A stretch of DNA of 64,000 nt from Brachionus manjavacas. Its lineage: Eukaryota; Rotifera; Eurotatoria; Ploima; Brachionidae. The position numbers and the translations under genes are program-made. Numbering within the stretch: position 1 is the first letter of the stretch; the number at the start of each line of letters is the position of its first letter. The notes under the pieces are model-generated. The model saw nothing but the letters and a program-made list of their open reading frames with translations, was not told the origin of the DNA and ran no database searches. The stretch is taken from contig JAHQIY010000004.1 of assembly GCA_019054805.1 (NCBI GenBank), forward strand, positions 7,324,501 through 7,388,500, written 5' to 3'. Shown one piece after another: positions 49,301-61,003 of the stretch.

Positions 49301-50689
49301 AAATAAAAATGTTCGTTTTCCATTTGTATTTCTTCATTAAGCATAAAATTTAAAACCCAGTCGAGTAAATTTTTTAGATATTTTTTTTAAATTAATTTTC
49401 TTTGATTTCAAAATTATTGTGAAACTTTGATGTAATAAATCAGGTTCAAAATTTTTTTTTTAACCTGGAATTTTCTACCTCGAGCAATTTTCAAAAAATA
49501 TTATACCTCATTTTTTATATTGAATAAGAATATAATCCTTAATAGACAATTTAATTTTATTCGATGTACGGAAGTGAATGTTGGGGGATTTGTGAATCTG
49601 ACAGGAAAAGTCTTAACACCTTCCACACGGGAAGCATGCGGAGGATTCTCGGGATATACTGGACTGAGACATTGTCGAATGCTGACCTATACAAAAGAAA
49701 AAATTCAGAGCCATTAAATCAATGCATTAAGAACAAAAGACTGCGATGGCTCGGGCATGTACTTAGAATGAAAGAAACACGGATACCAAAAAGAGCCCTT
49801 CAATGAACACCTCAAGGGCGACGTAAGGTAGGACGACCAGCAGTAACATGGAGGTCAACAATCACGAAAGAGCTCATCGAAATGGGAATGACATGGAGAG
49901 AAGCAAGGGTAAAGGCAAAAGATCGACTTGAGTGGAAATCAAAAGTAATGACCCTATGCTCCACAAGGAGTGAATAAGGAAAAAAAAAAAGAAGTTACAT
50001 GTCCAATGCCTCCTTGAAGTTATCATTAGCTATTTCAAAGTGATAGTTTGTATTTTCTGCGGCTGTGTAAGCGTTTGTTGATCCTGCATGATCTTCAATG
50101 AATTTTTGGAACATATTTTCCACCGGATACTAAAAATTAATTGAATAATAATTTAGAATTTTAAGTAATTTAAATAAAAAAAAAAAACTTTTTTAGATCC
50201 CATGAATAGCATGTGTTCGCAAAAGTGAGCTAGACCTGGAAATTCTTTAGGGTCAAGTAAATATCCAGCATTTACATCCACAGATGCTGCTGACCGGTCC
50301 GTATTAGGATCACTGATTAGCAAACATTTTATTTTGTTGTTTAATAAAAGACCTCGATAAAGACGTTTATCATGATTTGATTTTATTATTTTATCAAAAG
50401 ATTCTAAAAAGTTGCTATTCACAGATGAAGTTGACATATGCCTTTTTAGGATAGAATTATTTTCCAGAACTAATACAACTTTTTTATTGAATATTTGACT
50501 ATTCCGGTCGCTGTTGATTATTTTCAATGATGAATATTGTCTATTCGAATTGATTCTGAAAGGTGAATCTAAATTTGAAGATTTCTTCGTAATTATTTCT
50601 CTAACTGAAGTGAGATTTGAATGTGCTTTGGGTATTTTAATTGCACAGTTCACTAATTTTGATTGTCTAGATGCGAAATTTAGCAACAT
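46386..50689 (-). CDS. IDE: Insulin-degrading enzyme (M16 metalloprotease)
   Basis: Six exons (50189-50689, 49999-50129, 47347-49066, 46733-47291, 46524-46681, 46386-46469) join in phase to encode 1050 residues; human IDE is about 1019. It is a zinc peptidase that cleaves small amyloidogenic peptides inside a two-halved chamber. The inverted zinc motif HFCEH is at 155-159, with the third ligand Glu in [11 protein letters not shown]. Other signatures are [45 protein letters not shown], and the C-half [14 protein letters not shown]. The C-terminus is FMKID, without a peroxisomal SKL-type signal. The N-terminus is basic and serine/asparagine-rich, suggesting a mitochondrial presequence; Met85, just before the conserved core, could serve as a second start. 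Intron 2 (932 bp) holds a LINE tail about 10 bp from the donor. All catalytic residues are present, so activity is expected. Confidence 0.97.
49562..49990 (+). mobile_element. RT-encoding LINE 3' end in IDE intron 2
   Basis: Translates to the C-terminal end of an endonuclease/reverse-transcriptase polyprotein: [48 protein letters not shown], then [22 protein letters not shown] stands where these proteins have Trp (between ALQ and TPQGRR), so the copy is dead. It ends in an A-run at 49979-49990. Confidence 0.85.
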
Positions 50690-52422
50690 ATAGCTCAGCT
50701 GACTAGGGAAATTTTTAAATTTCTATATCTAAATTGCGATTTTAATTTATCGAAAAAAAATTAATACTTTTTAAAATATTTGCCACTTGAGAACTGCATT
50801 TTTTCAGAAAAAAACGGGATCTTTTCCTATTTTCTAAGCAAATGTGGCAAATAAATAGGGCTTGTTTTGTGAAATTATACATCATTTTCTTAATTCATAC
50901 TTAGAATCATATGTTAAAAATAAATTTTGCTCTGTAACAAAACAAAATTTAATTTTAATCCATTTATTCATAAATTTGTTTCGTTACACATTTCAATTCT
51001 TAGACAATCAAAATTATTTAATCATAATAATAACTAATTAAAACTAAATTGAAAACTATTCTATTGGAATAAAATGAAGTACTTAAATCATCACTTTATT
51101 ATTTCTTTTTGACGATTGATAAAGTTTCAAATTTTTTTCAAATCTATTAAAATAAGTCTATTGGATTTTGAATGATTTGAATTTTTGAACTAGAAAAAAT
51201 TCAATTTTTGATGCTTAACAACCAAATAAACATTACAATTTTGGATGAAATTTCAAGCAAAAGTTATAATTTAATATCGTGATATTTTATTATTTATTTT
51301 CTCCAAAAAAATTAAAATTTATGATTATATGTTCAGCTCGATATTATAACTAAATAATTTTATGTATAAAAATAACTTAAACATTATTTATTAAAAATAA
51401 AACCTGGAGAGTCAATCTCTTCAAACTCAAACTATTGATCTATTTAAACTTAATTTTAATGACACAATCTTTTATTTTTTTATAATTAATATTAGTAAAT
51501 TTAATTAAATTGTCTATTATAAGAATCTGCAATGCCCCTCTGGTCTTCATCTATTTAATCTGATCGATGAAGTATTGAGAGAGAGTGCAGCACAGAGCAA
51601 CAAAGTTGGTCAATAGTGCAGAACTCTTTTCAACAGCCTTTAATTGTTTTAATATTATTAAAATGACAAAAAAAATTATCTATTGAGTTATTTTTAAAAA
51701 ACAAAAATTTTAATTTAAGAATCATTTTAATAAAATAATCATATTTTTAATAATTATTAAAGTCTATTAGTACAAAATTTGATTGAATTCGATCAATACG
51801 TACATATTTACTTGTAAAACTTTTGAACACTCTTTTATAAAGCGAGCATGATTATACTCTAACCATCTTAAAAAGAAGAACCACTTTGGATTGGAAAATG
51901 ATTGTGATGTAGAAGATCTGTCCTCCAAAAAGTAAAGTAAAGAAGATGATCGTCCTCTCCTATATCAATATAATAAAATCATTTTTTATAAAATAAGTTC
52001 ACAATCACAGATTATTATTTTATTTTTTTTTTACTTCTGCTCGAGCTTTTTTTATGCATAGGTTCATTCAGGTAAAAAGTAAAAAAGCTTAAAAAAAATT
52101 TAAAAAAAGTTTAAATTTACAAAGCAATTATTTAAGACTTGATAAGATCTTGAGTATTCATCAAGTTAGCTGGTGCCCGCTATTTGATAATAAATAAGAA
52201 GGATTCAATTAATGAGGCTTGAGGAACTTCACAAAAAAAAGCAATGGATAATGAGCCGTTTTTTACCAAAATTAATTCTCATAATTCCTTATGCTCATAA
52301 CTGACATGTCATATCATACCTTCATATCTTTGGGCTAGTAAAGTATCTAATTCTTCTAGAATGAATGTTTTTATTTTTTTATTTTTTTTTCATTTTAAAA
52401 AAGTCTGTAGGTGATTGTGTCT

Positions 52423-53560
52423 TTATTCACAATTTCTTATTAACTGTCTCTCAAGCTGATGCTTATGACCCCTTACATTTGATGCTGGACAATCAGTCTG
52501 AATAGAAATAGCCGACTTGACCGGTTGAAACCAATTTATATTATTTTGTCCATTTTTTACTTTAAAGAATTGTACTAAATCACCTCTCTCTCTTCTTTTC
52601 TCGAGTGCTGTAAGTCCATTTTTTTCCAGTCTACTTTGACAGTCGAAATTTCTCAGACTAGGCACTAATTTCGTCGCTCTACCCTGCACTTTTTCAAGCA
52701 ATTTTGAGTCTTTTTTCTATGAGGATTCCAAACTGGTGCAGCATATTCTAAATGTGGTCTAACATAAGTTGTAAACAGAATTTTGAAAGTTTCAATATTC
52801 CAAAATGTAAATGTTTTTTTAAGCATCCCAATTACCAAATTTGCTTTCAAAACAGCTTGACTTACATGATAGTTCCATTTTAAGTCGTCACCGTCGTATT
52901 ATAACACCTAAGTCAAGTTATGTACTGAGCCATCATCTTTTGTCATTACTAGATTAATAGGATTCGAACTGAATTAACATTGTTTTACATTTCTCATAAT
53001 TGAAAGTCATTCTTTACTCTCTAGCCAAACTTACAAGTAAGTCAATACCATTTTGTCACATTTAATGTCTATCCAATTCTTTATTTGTTCAATTAATTTA
53101 CTGTCATCAGCAAATAATTTTAATAACTGCTTAACAACCTCAGGCATATCATTAATAAATTTTAAATAGTAAAGGTCCAAGTACCGAACCCTGAGGCACC
53201 CCACTCAAAACTTGTTTCCAATCCGATTCATATTATTATTAAATCCAATTGAAAAAGATGTCGTTTCATTTCATCACGAATCAATTTTTTCTATTATTTT
53301 ACATGCAACCGCGGTTATAGACACTGGCCTTTAGTTAGATGGATCAGACTTAGAGCCTTTTTTGTGCAGAGGACAAATGTTTGCTTCTTTCTAGTTTTGA
53401 GGTATTTTACCATCTATAAATGATTTTTTAAACAAAAATGAAAGAATCATACTAAAAACTTTAGGGCATTTATTCAAAACAAACGGATAAATCTCATCTG
53501 TCCCTGGTGTTTTGAATTTTTCCAATTTTGTCAAAGTTGAATAAATCTTTTATCTTATTT
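52423..53560 (-). mobile_element. Decayed CR1/Jockey-type LINE with internal deletion
   Basis: Minus-strand translation, in several broken frames, gives in order KFKTPGTDEIYPFVLNKCPK, ANICPLHKKGSKSDPSN then RPVSITAVACKIIEKI, a jump to FINDMPEVVKQLLKLFADDS (the RT catalytic FADD), then LEKVQGRATKLVPSLRNF and LTALEKRRERGDLVQFFKV at the C-terminus. The region between motifs A and B is shortened, and stops are frequent. Confidence 0.85.
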
Positions 53561-53589
53561 TCTATCTTGTCATTACATAAGCTTTTTTA

Positions 53590-53697
53590 AATTAGGTGAA
53601 CAATTTTAGGATTAGGTGAACTAATATTTCATAAAACCTGAGAACAAGAATTGTTCCAGTAACAGGTGAACCATTGTTTACCTAACCGACTTGACCC
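53590..53697. mobile_element. Solo terminus of the 9 kb inverted-repeat element family
   Basis: The reverse complement begins GGGTCAAGTCGGTTAGG at 53697 and continues with GGAACAATTCTTG, TCTCAGGTTTT and ATTAGTTCACCTAAT, matching the left arm at 9188-9265 in order. No partner arm is obvious nearby, so this is a truncated copy abutting the LINE. Confidence 0.7.
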
Positions 53698-54675
53698 GAA
53701 AAACTTTATTTTTTTCTATATAAATTTTGACTTATTGATTATTGACGTTCATTTGATGCATTTTAACGTAAACTCAATTTATAAAATATGCAAAACAGAA
53801 CGTAGAAAGTTTTTAAAATAATATTATCCTTAATCATCATATCAAAAACTCAAAGTAAAAATTTCTAAAAAAAACTAAGTTTTTCATGCTTGCAATACTA
53901 ACTTAAAATTATATTTTTATTTGAGACTGAAAAAAATATTTGATACATCGCACTTTTTCAATGTTATTTCAACATTGGATACATTTTCTAATTCAAACAC
54001 AAAAAATTAAACCAAATATTTAATGCTTTAAATTAATTAAGTTTAAAACTACATACGATAAAATCATATAAAAATACAAAAAAAATCTCGATTTTTCTTA
54101 ATACTAAATTTTTTAATTTTATGTTATGTTTTTTTTGTTCATGTGTCAAATAATCTTCTTTATTTATTTTTAGCTTTTGTTTACTTTTATCAAGTATGCT
54201 TGCTAGATTGTTCAATTTCATTCGATTTTTTGCATTTTTTCTCTATGTATTGATCTTTTTGATTGATAGATAAATTCGAGGTTTTCAAAAATTCAACATT
54301 ACAAAATATCTCAAGTTGCCTTTCAACATTAAAGTTAAAATGTCTTTATTTATTAAAAATAAACATAATACAAAATTTTCAATTCTCTTTTTTGTTTGCT
54401 AACAATAACAAAAAAACCAACTCAAAAAAAAGACAATTATTAATTTAATTATAAAATGATTAATTTTTAAAATGAGATTACATAATTTTGTATTATAAAA
54501 TTAAACTGGCAATTTGTGTATCTGGTATTAAAACATTCAGTCAAGTCCTAGATAACAATTATAATAAAATTAATTTTTTTATTCGGCTATAAAAAATGAA
54601 TAAAAATATTTATAAAAATACGATTGAAATTATGACTAATATTTATATAAAAGCGGTGTCTGATTTCGCATCGAC

Positions 54676-57600
54676 TTAATGTTTTGCTCGCGGCTTTAGC
54701 TGCTCGGAAAGATTATATTGAGCGTCTTCGCCAATATAGTCCTTGAAATCGTTGAACAATTCTTGAATTTTTGCATTTGGTTTAAAATTGTAATTACTAC
54801 AAATAATTGATTTTGTAAAAAATTGCAACCAATTTAACTTAATTTAAATTACCATCTTTTAAAATATCTTAGTCGTTCTAAAATGTTGAATTGTTGCCAT
54901 CTCTTCCAAAAATTGCAGTTTCCGCTTGGCAAAAAGTCTGGATTAGCGATATGCAAGATTGTCAGATCTTGTAAAATAAGGCCTCTGAATATATAAATCA
55001 ATTAATATAGATAATATTGATTTTTAATTTTATATGTTGTTACATGTGTGGGATGCAAGGAGGCTCAGCTTCCGAAATCGCTTCTCGAAGGCTTTTAAAT
55101 CCACATTTTGGATCAATAAGGGCAGCATAATCCTTGATTGTCTAAAAAAATAGTTTAAGTTTAAACCTGAATTAGAAAATTACAAAAAAGATTACATCTA
55201 TGATACTCTTAGGCCAGTCGAGTCGTTGTATAGGGCCAGAATCGACCGCTGATAAAATAGATAGATAGGAATTAAAATTATTCATTTTGCGCAAATGCTG
55301 CGGAAAAAAAAATTTTAGAAATTCAATTAATTTTAAAAAGTATAATTTTACTTTCATGATTTTTAGGAATTTAATAAGGTACCGTTCTCGATCACGATAG
55401 TTTTCCGATTCTAAAATTCGAGACCTTGCCCTATTAAGATTAAAATTATCTCAATAATCAAAATTTAATTTAGTCTATTCACCAATATGATATGTTGTTA
55501 AAATGCTCAGTAAATTTAATTAAATTTGGACTTAATTTTTCGCTTTGTTTGGTTGACCATAGTAAAACTTCGGATAATTCTATTTTGTTAAAAAGCTTTA
55601 AATCAATTAGAGTCATTTGTTCGGCTATTTCCAATGATTTAAAGTCTAGAATTGATTGACTTTTTCTAAAAAATTTTTTAGTAAATTTAAAGAAATTAAA
55701 CATTTTGAAAATCTATAATTACTTTGCAAAAGAATAAGGTATGATCTGAGGCCTGGAGCTATTTACTTTACCGAATTGGTCTATTTTGTCTTCAATCAAA
55801 CCATTTTCGTCATCTAGTTTTTCCATTCTTCTCTTTTCTAGCTTGTGCAACAACTTTTTTCTTAACAACCGAGCCATTTGTAATTCGTCGTCAATTACCA
55901 GTTCAAAAATAAAATTGTTGAGAATTTCAATCAATTCTTTGTCATCCAGTTCAGTCCTAGAAAGCAAAAAGAAATAGAATTAAAGTTTGTGTCAAAAAAT
56001 TCTTTTAATAAATTTTTTATTAAATTACTTGTAACAAATTTTAAAAGATAAAATATTAAGTTATCATATCAATGATTAAAAACAAAATACAAAATTGAAT
56101 TTTATTTAAAAATTAAAGGCTGGGGCAGAGTCCTGGTTTAGAGATTCGGGTATCTTTTAGATTAGATAACTATCATTTTAAATTAAAATTAATAATTAGA
56201 CTTTTAATGAATTAAAATCTTCAATTTAATCATCCATTTGATGGTTTTATTTATTTTCATATGACAATTTAATTATTGATTTATAGGGTTTAATAAACAT
56301 CCATTTTAAAAATATACAATTCACCTAAGCTACCTTTCGGTATCTTCTTTCTTTAGTAAAAAGCAAAATTATTTAATATTTTAATTATAAACTACCTCTT
56401 TTTTTATTTTATTTTATTTGCGGTAAATTTTCTAATTTCGAGCTTTTAAAATATTTTAATAAGTACAAAAGCTTATATTAAATGAAATGTCAAAAAATTT
56501 TATCTTTAAATTTTAGTCAATATAAAATTAATTTTGAGCTATCAAAAATCTAACTAAAATCTAATGTTTTAATTTTACATTTTAAAAATAGAAATAATTT
56601 TTCACATGAACAATTAAATTTATTTAAATGTTGAAAAATATAATTTCTAATTTCCCTCGTCGCCTTGATCTCAATGGTAAAACAAAGAGAGATAAAATTG
56701 GAATTACATCAAAATGGCTGAGAATCAAAACATATCGAAAATCCCACTCCATTGAGAAATGGCTACCTCTTTTTTTTTCCTGAACTATCAACATTTTAAA
56801 CATGTCTAACCTCAAGCTATTTTTATTTTATTTTATCTTAGTTAACTTTATTTTGATTATATTTTTGTTTTGAAGAAGCATTAGCTCGGTACAGATAAAA
56901 AAGTAAATACATTCTAAATAAGCTGATCAAAAAGTTAATATTTAGGATCTCTATCCAAATAACCAAATATCATTTTTATCCTTTAATATAAAAAGTCTAT
57001 TTTTAATTAAATACCGTATTCCCTTGTTCGATATTTCAGCACAGCTTTAGTACATGCAACCAACAACTTCTCGTCCATATTAAAGCATTTTTAACTTATA
57101 GTGTATGATATAATAATCTAATAATGTGTTTTAAGCTTTGAGTCCAATTTAAAATCTATCTTAAAAGATTTTAAATTTTAATGCGACATTGAAGCTTTAG
57201 ATTTACAATTTTTAAATTTAATTTATTTAAATGTTAAAAATTTGTCATCTCCACTTAAATAATCTTGAATTTGGTGATAATTATTTTAAAAAGGTACAAC
57301 TTAAATACTTGGGCTGGTTTACTTTAAAAGTAATTGTAGGAATAGCAAAAAATTTACTATTAAATTCTAATTTGCGATACAATTTAAAGTGTTTTTATTT
57401 ATTTATTTTTATTTATTTGAATTCTAATTTAGACTCAACTATTTAAAGGAAGAACCTTTTCGAGAGAAGTTCAGTTACTTTATAAGATCTTAACAATTTA
57501 AATTAAGTAAAAGTAAAAAAAAAAAAAAAATATTCTAAATTTTGGTAGAAAAAAGTTTGTTTGTTTGCTTCTCAAGTTTTAATGAATATTGTAAAACTCG

Positions 57601-60600
57601 GTCATGCACAAATCTTTTTTCAGTTCGATAGGGGCTACCTTGTCACTAGCTAGTTTGACACTAAAAACTAATAAACAGATAATAAGTCTTTTATGGAAGG
57701 AGGTGATTGCATGCAGTGCTAAAGACTAATTGAATAATTCGTTGGATAAGTTTTCAAATCAAATTTGAACAACCCAAAATATCAAAAATAATATATTTAC
57801 TTATTTTATTAATTAAATTAAATATTAAATACTTTTTACATATAAAATAAGGGAAGCACAATAGTCAAAGCAAGATAGAGTAAAGTTTTTAAAGATCAAA
57901 TGGAAGATATCAAAGCTAATGTGTTGAAATATGAGTAAAAAAAAGGCATCGTGAATTTCGGAACACAGTAGAAAAATTGAAATTTTTAAATTAAATAACT
58001 TTTTTGCTATGAGTCTAAAATTTGTTCTGCAAAATGTATCAGCTTATACAAACTTTATGTAACAGACTGAATAAAACATTTAAAAAGCCTTGTTTTGGTA
58101 AAGGTACAACTCCATGGGTCCCTAATGAGTTTGTAAGACTATTAGCTGAAATAGTATGCTATTTGTCAGATTGTGGTCATGAAGTTCACTATTAGAGACC
58201 TTTTATTAGAGACCTGGTGAGGAGCTATTTGATTACGAATAAATACAAAATCGTTTCAAAGACAACGAGGACTGCCTGAGCAGTGAAAAGTTGTGTTAAA
58301 CGTAAAAAGTTCGGATCTGATAAAAAATTTCAAGCTAAATGGGTTCCATCCAAAAAATGCTCTAATCGCTCTTGTTTTAAATGTCTACCCCGAGGTTACA
58401 AACCCAGCATTGAGTTTTTTGGTTCAGATGACTGTAAACAAGTGTTATGTAAGTGTAAGTATTTTTTAAAATTTAAGTTAACTAATTTTTTGGTTTTTTT
58501 TTTTTTATTTTTGTGTAAAATGACTTTATAACTTTTACCCTAATGCATGGGGTAAAAATGATAATTTCCCTTTTTAACGTTTTTTTTGTAATAAAATTTT
58601 AACCGTTCATTTTTAAAATTTTTTTTTTTTTAAATAAAAATTAAAAAGAGTTTTTTTTATTAAATTTGAAAAAATTGACCCCAAAACTTAATTCCACTGT
58701 TTTTTATTCAGACTTAAACTAAAGAATTAGCACATTGACCCCATTTGACTGTGCTGTGTCCCCAAATTCACAATGCCAAAAAAATCGACATTGATACAAG
58801 TTAGAACAAAAAAAAAAGCTTACCTGAGGCCATCCAGAACACGAACCATGAGAGTAAGCGAATTTCGAATCGCAGACGAAGTCATTTTGTTCAGTCGAAT
58901 GTTTGACTTGAGTCTATTCAAGTCGAACTTGTCATTGTATTCGATCTCATAGCTTCGCCTATTTGCCTTGGTTCGCTCAAGGCTATGCTCCATTCTGTCC
59001 ATGTTGTTGTTGAGGTCGTTCTTTTTCGTAAACGACCTGTATCTAAAGATCAGCTTTTTGATCAGATCGATAGGCTCCAAAATGGTTCTGTAGGTGGTTA
59101 GAAAGGCTTCTTGGAACAAAAAATTGGTCCCTGCTTTGTCTCTGCTCATGGTGCCGGTGGTGAGGCTGTGACTCGAGTGGTTGGTGGGCGGCGCAATAAC
59201 GCTCGAGTTGGCGCTAGTGGCCAGCACAATCAGGGCGTCGATTTCGCCGCCCCGCAGCACCGCACTATTGGGCAACGTGACTGGATGTGGACTCGAAATG
59301 GCCGAAATGGACGACGAAGACTGATACTCGAGCAAGTGACCCACGTCCAGCAGAGTCAGTATGCTCTGACCGCTCGGGCTCCAGTGGGAATTGTTTGATA
59401 TATTTGACGACTCGGACAGCGACGACTCCGATTGCAGATTATCAGTTTTGTTCGATTGTACAGGCGATTGATTTATGGACAAAGTGGACTCATTCAAAGC
59501 AGTGCTCACATTCAACGCATCGGTTGGAGTCAGCTTTGGCAATATGCTCAGCGAGGAATTGGACACCGAACCGGACGAAAACGAGGCCACATTCTTGCTG
59601 TCCAGAACCACTAGCACATCCTCATTCAAATTTTCCTTGTCCTCCTCCTCATCATTCTCCTCGTCCTCCTCATCATCTTCATCGTCGATGAGCAAAAAAT
59701 CCGGATTCAAGTCCTTGTGCAGCTTGGGCGCCACTTGGTCCATGAGTGGCGCTTTAAGGCTCGCCTCTCGCTCCGGTGTTCGGCCGCCATCTCGGCACTC
59801 CGTGTCCATATCGGGTTCAAGTTTGTCATGGAGCAATATTTTGCACAATTGCTTGTCGTTTAGGTAATTTGTTTGCACAAAGTTTGTCTTGTGGGTGCTG
59901 GACGAGTTGGTTGTTGAGTCGTGGACACTCTGGTCGCATCCTTCTATTTTGTTTTCTAGCTGGACCTTTGACTCGGAGTCGTGCACAAATTTCGAGTTTT
60001 TGAACACGATTTTTTTTCTAGTCGTGCCCGAGACCGAACGACTTGGCGACGAATAGCTCGACGAGTTTTTCGACCTGTTCAAAGTCGAATGGCAGCTTGT
60101 CGAGCATTTTTCGCTCAAGTTGAACTCTTTGGCAAACGACTCGAACTGCCTGAGCAGATAGTTGCACTTGGCGTTCGAGTCTATGCTCGATATTTCGCTC
60201 AGTTCGAGCGCTATTTTGTCCAGATTGAAAAAGTTGCCGAAGCCGTGCTCGATGATGTCCTTGTTGGCGTCGTTGGTCGTTCTGGTCAGCGTGGATATCT
60301 GCACCACGTTCTCGTCCAGCTGGGTCTCGATGGTCTTGGTGATTGTGTTGTGTGGGCTGGTGTTTATGGTGACGCGGGAGGGCGCGTGCTCAACTTTGGT
60401 CGAGGTAGATGACGACGACGCCGATCTTGTCTTGTGGGCACCGGCTTCTTGTTGAGCGCTGTACTTGTCTGTGTGGCGCACATGGTCGACCAGGCTCTGG
60501 ACCGCGCTGAGCAGCTGCTGGGTCAGTGGGCCCGACCTTTTGGTCAGCTCGACGAACTCGGGCTCGCCTTCGTGCTCCTTGTGGCTCAGAAAGCACAAGA

Positions 60601-61003
60601 TCGAGTCCGACCACTTGATAAAATTCGCCAAGCTCGTGTTCAGCTCAAGCTTGAGGCGAGTCGACTCGGCACTGTTTTCCATCAGCTTGATCAAATTGTA
60701 GATCTCGAGAACGCACTCGAGAATGGCCGTGCTGATCGACGAGATTATTTCGTATTTTTTCTTGAGCAAAATTTGCTCCAAGTACTTGATTGACTTGAGC
60801 AGGCAGTCGACCGATTTGGTCAGGAGGCACGTGTTGACCGGCGAAGAGTCCGCGCTGGCCTTCGATGCCGACTTGAAGCTAAGCGAGTTGGTGGTCAAAA
60901 ATTTTTCTTTAAAGCGACGCGGTAGAGTGTAGGTGCGGTTGAAGCGGTTCGCTTTGGCCGGCATGTCCGAGGCCAAACTTCGCACCGACTCGTTTTTGCT
61001 CAT
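54676..61003 (-). CDS. RAPGEF1: RAPGEF1/C3G, Rap guanine-nucleotide exchange factor
   Basis: Eight exons (58824-61003, 55723-55956, 55483-55665, 55352-55430, 55196-55297, 55044-55141, 54853-54984, 54676-54796) join in phase to encode 1042 residues; human RAPGEF1 is about 1077. C3G activates Rap1 downstream of Crk adaptors. The N-terminal helical domain is visible at SISTAILECVLEIYNLIKLM and SLANFIKWSDSILCFL. The Ras-exchanger N-motif is FQEAFLTTYRTILEPIDLIK, and the CDC25 catalytic domain includes EIAEQMTLIDLKLFNKIELS, PNLIKFTEHFNN, LRKMNNFNSYLSILSAVDSG and WKRWQQFNIL. The middle has a long acidic run near DDEDDEEDEENDEEEDKENL. The proline-rich Crk-SH3 sites (PxLPxK) typical of vertebrate C3G are not visible. 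The first exon is far richer in G+C than anything else in the window. Intron 1 (2.87 kb) holds transposon debris. Confidence 0.95.
56640..56915 (+). mobile_element. LINE 3' fragment in RAPGEF1 intron 1
   Basis: Remnant reading FPRRLDLNGKTKRDKIGITS then SHSIEKW, followed by ACTCCATTGAGAAATGG and a tail ending in GCTCGGTACAGATAAAA. The layout of the 3' part parallels the copy at 45210-45690. Confidence 0.5.
57880..58470 (+). mobile_element. Transposase-like remnant in RAPGEF1 intron 1
   Basis: One frame, interrupted by a few stops, reads TPWVPNEFVRLLAEIVCYLS followed by DCGHEV, then FIRDLVRSYLITNKYKIVS and a cysteine-containing basic segment. The layout resembles the DNA-binding half of DDE transposases with a CENP-B-like domain (helices followed by LxxxxGxxxTxxxVxxLV). 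Decayed; the family is not certain. Confidence 0.4.
58824..60970. other. GC-rich island coinciding with RAPGEF1 exon 1
   Basis: Composition jumps from about 25% to about 50% G+C. For example, the 60 bases from 60481 contain 40 G or C. The effect is mainly at third codon positions (many CTC, GTC, TCG, CTG codons read on the minus strand). It stops at the exon's ends and is not shared by the gene's other exons. Because stops become rare, several long spurious frames open on the other strand here. Confidence 0.85.

Larger units (their letters stand above)
50690..54675. other. Intergenic stretch between IDE and RAPGEF1
   Basis: 50.7-52.4 kb is AT-rich with two less AT-rich patches (51530-51650 and 51840-51965) that do not translate to anything recognisable. 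52.4-53.7 kb is transposon relics, listed separately. 53.7-54.7 kb is low-complexity DNA leading to the RAPGEF1 3' UTR. Confidence 0.6.

Noticed and set aside
57005-57085. Short minus-strand frame MDEKLLVACTKAVLKYRTRE in RAPGEF1 intron 1, considered as an extra exon.
   Set aside because: Exon 1 joins the next RAPGEF1 exon (55956) exactly in phase and with family-consistent sequence, so this segment is not needed; it is more likely a transposon scrap.
59111-60932. Several long + strand open frames (60-143 residues) and short alternative - strand frames across RAPGEF1 exon 1.
   Set aside because: They overlap the conserved RAPGEF1 exon, arise because the local GC richness removes stops, and have arginine-, proline- and serine-biased compositions typical of antisense translation.
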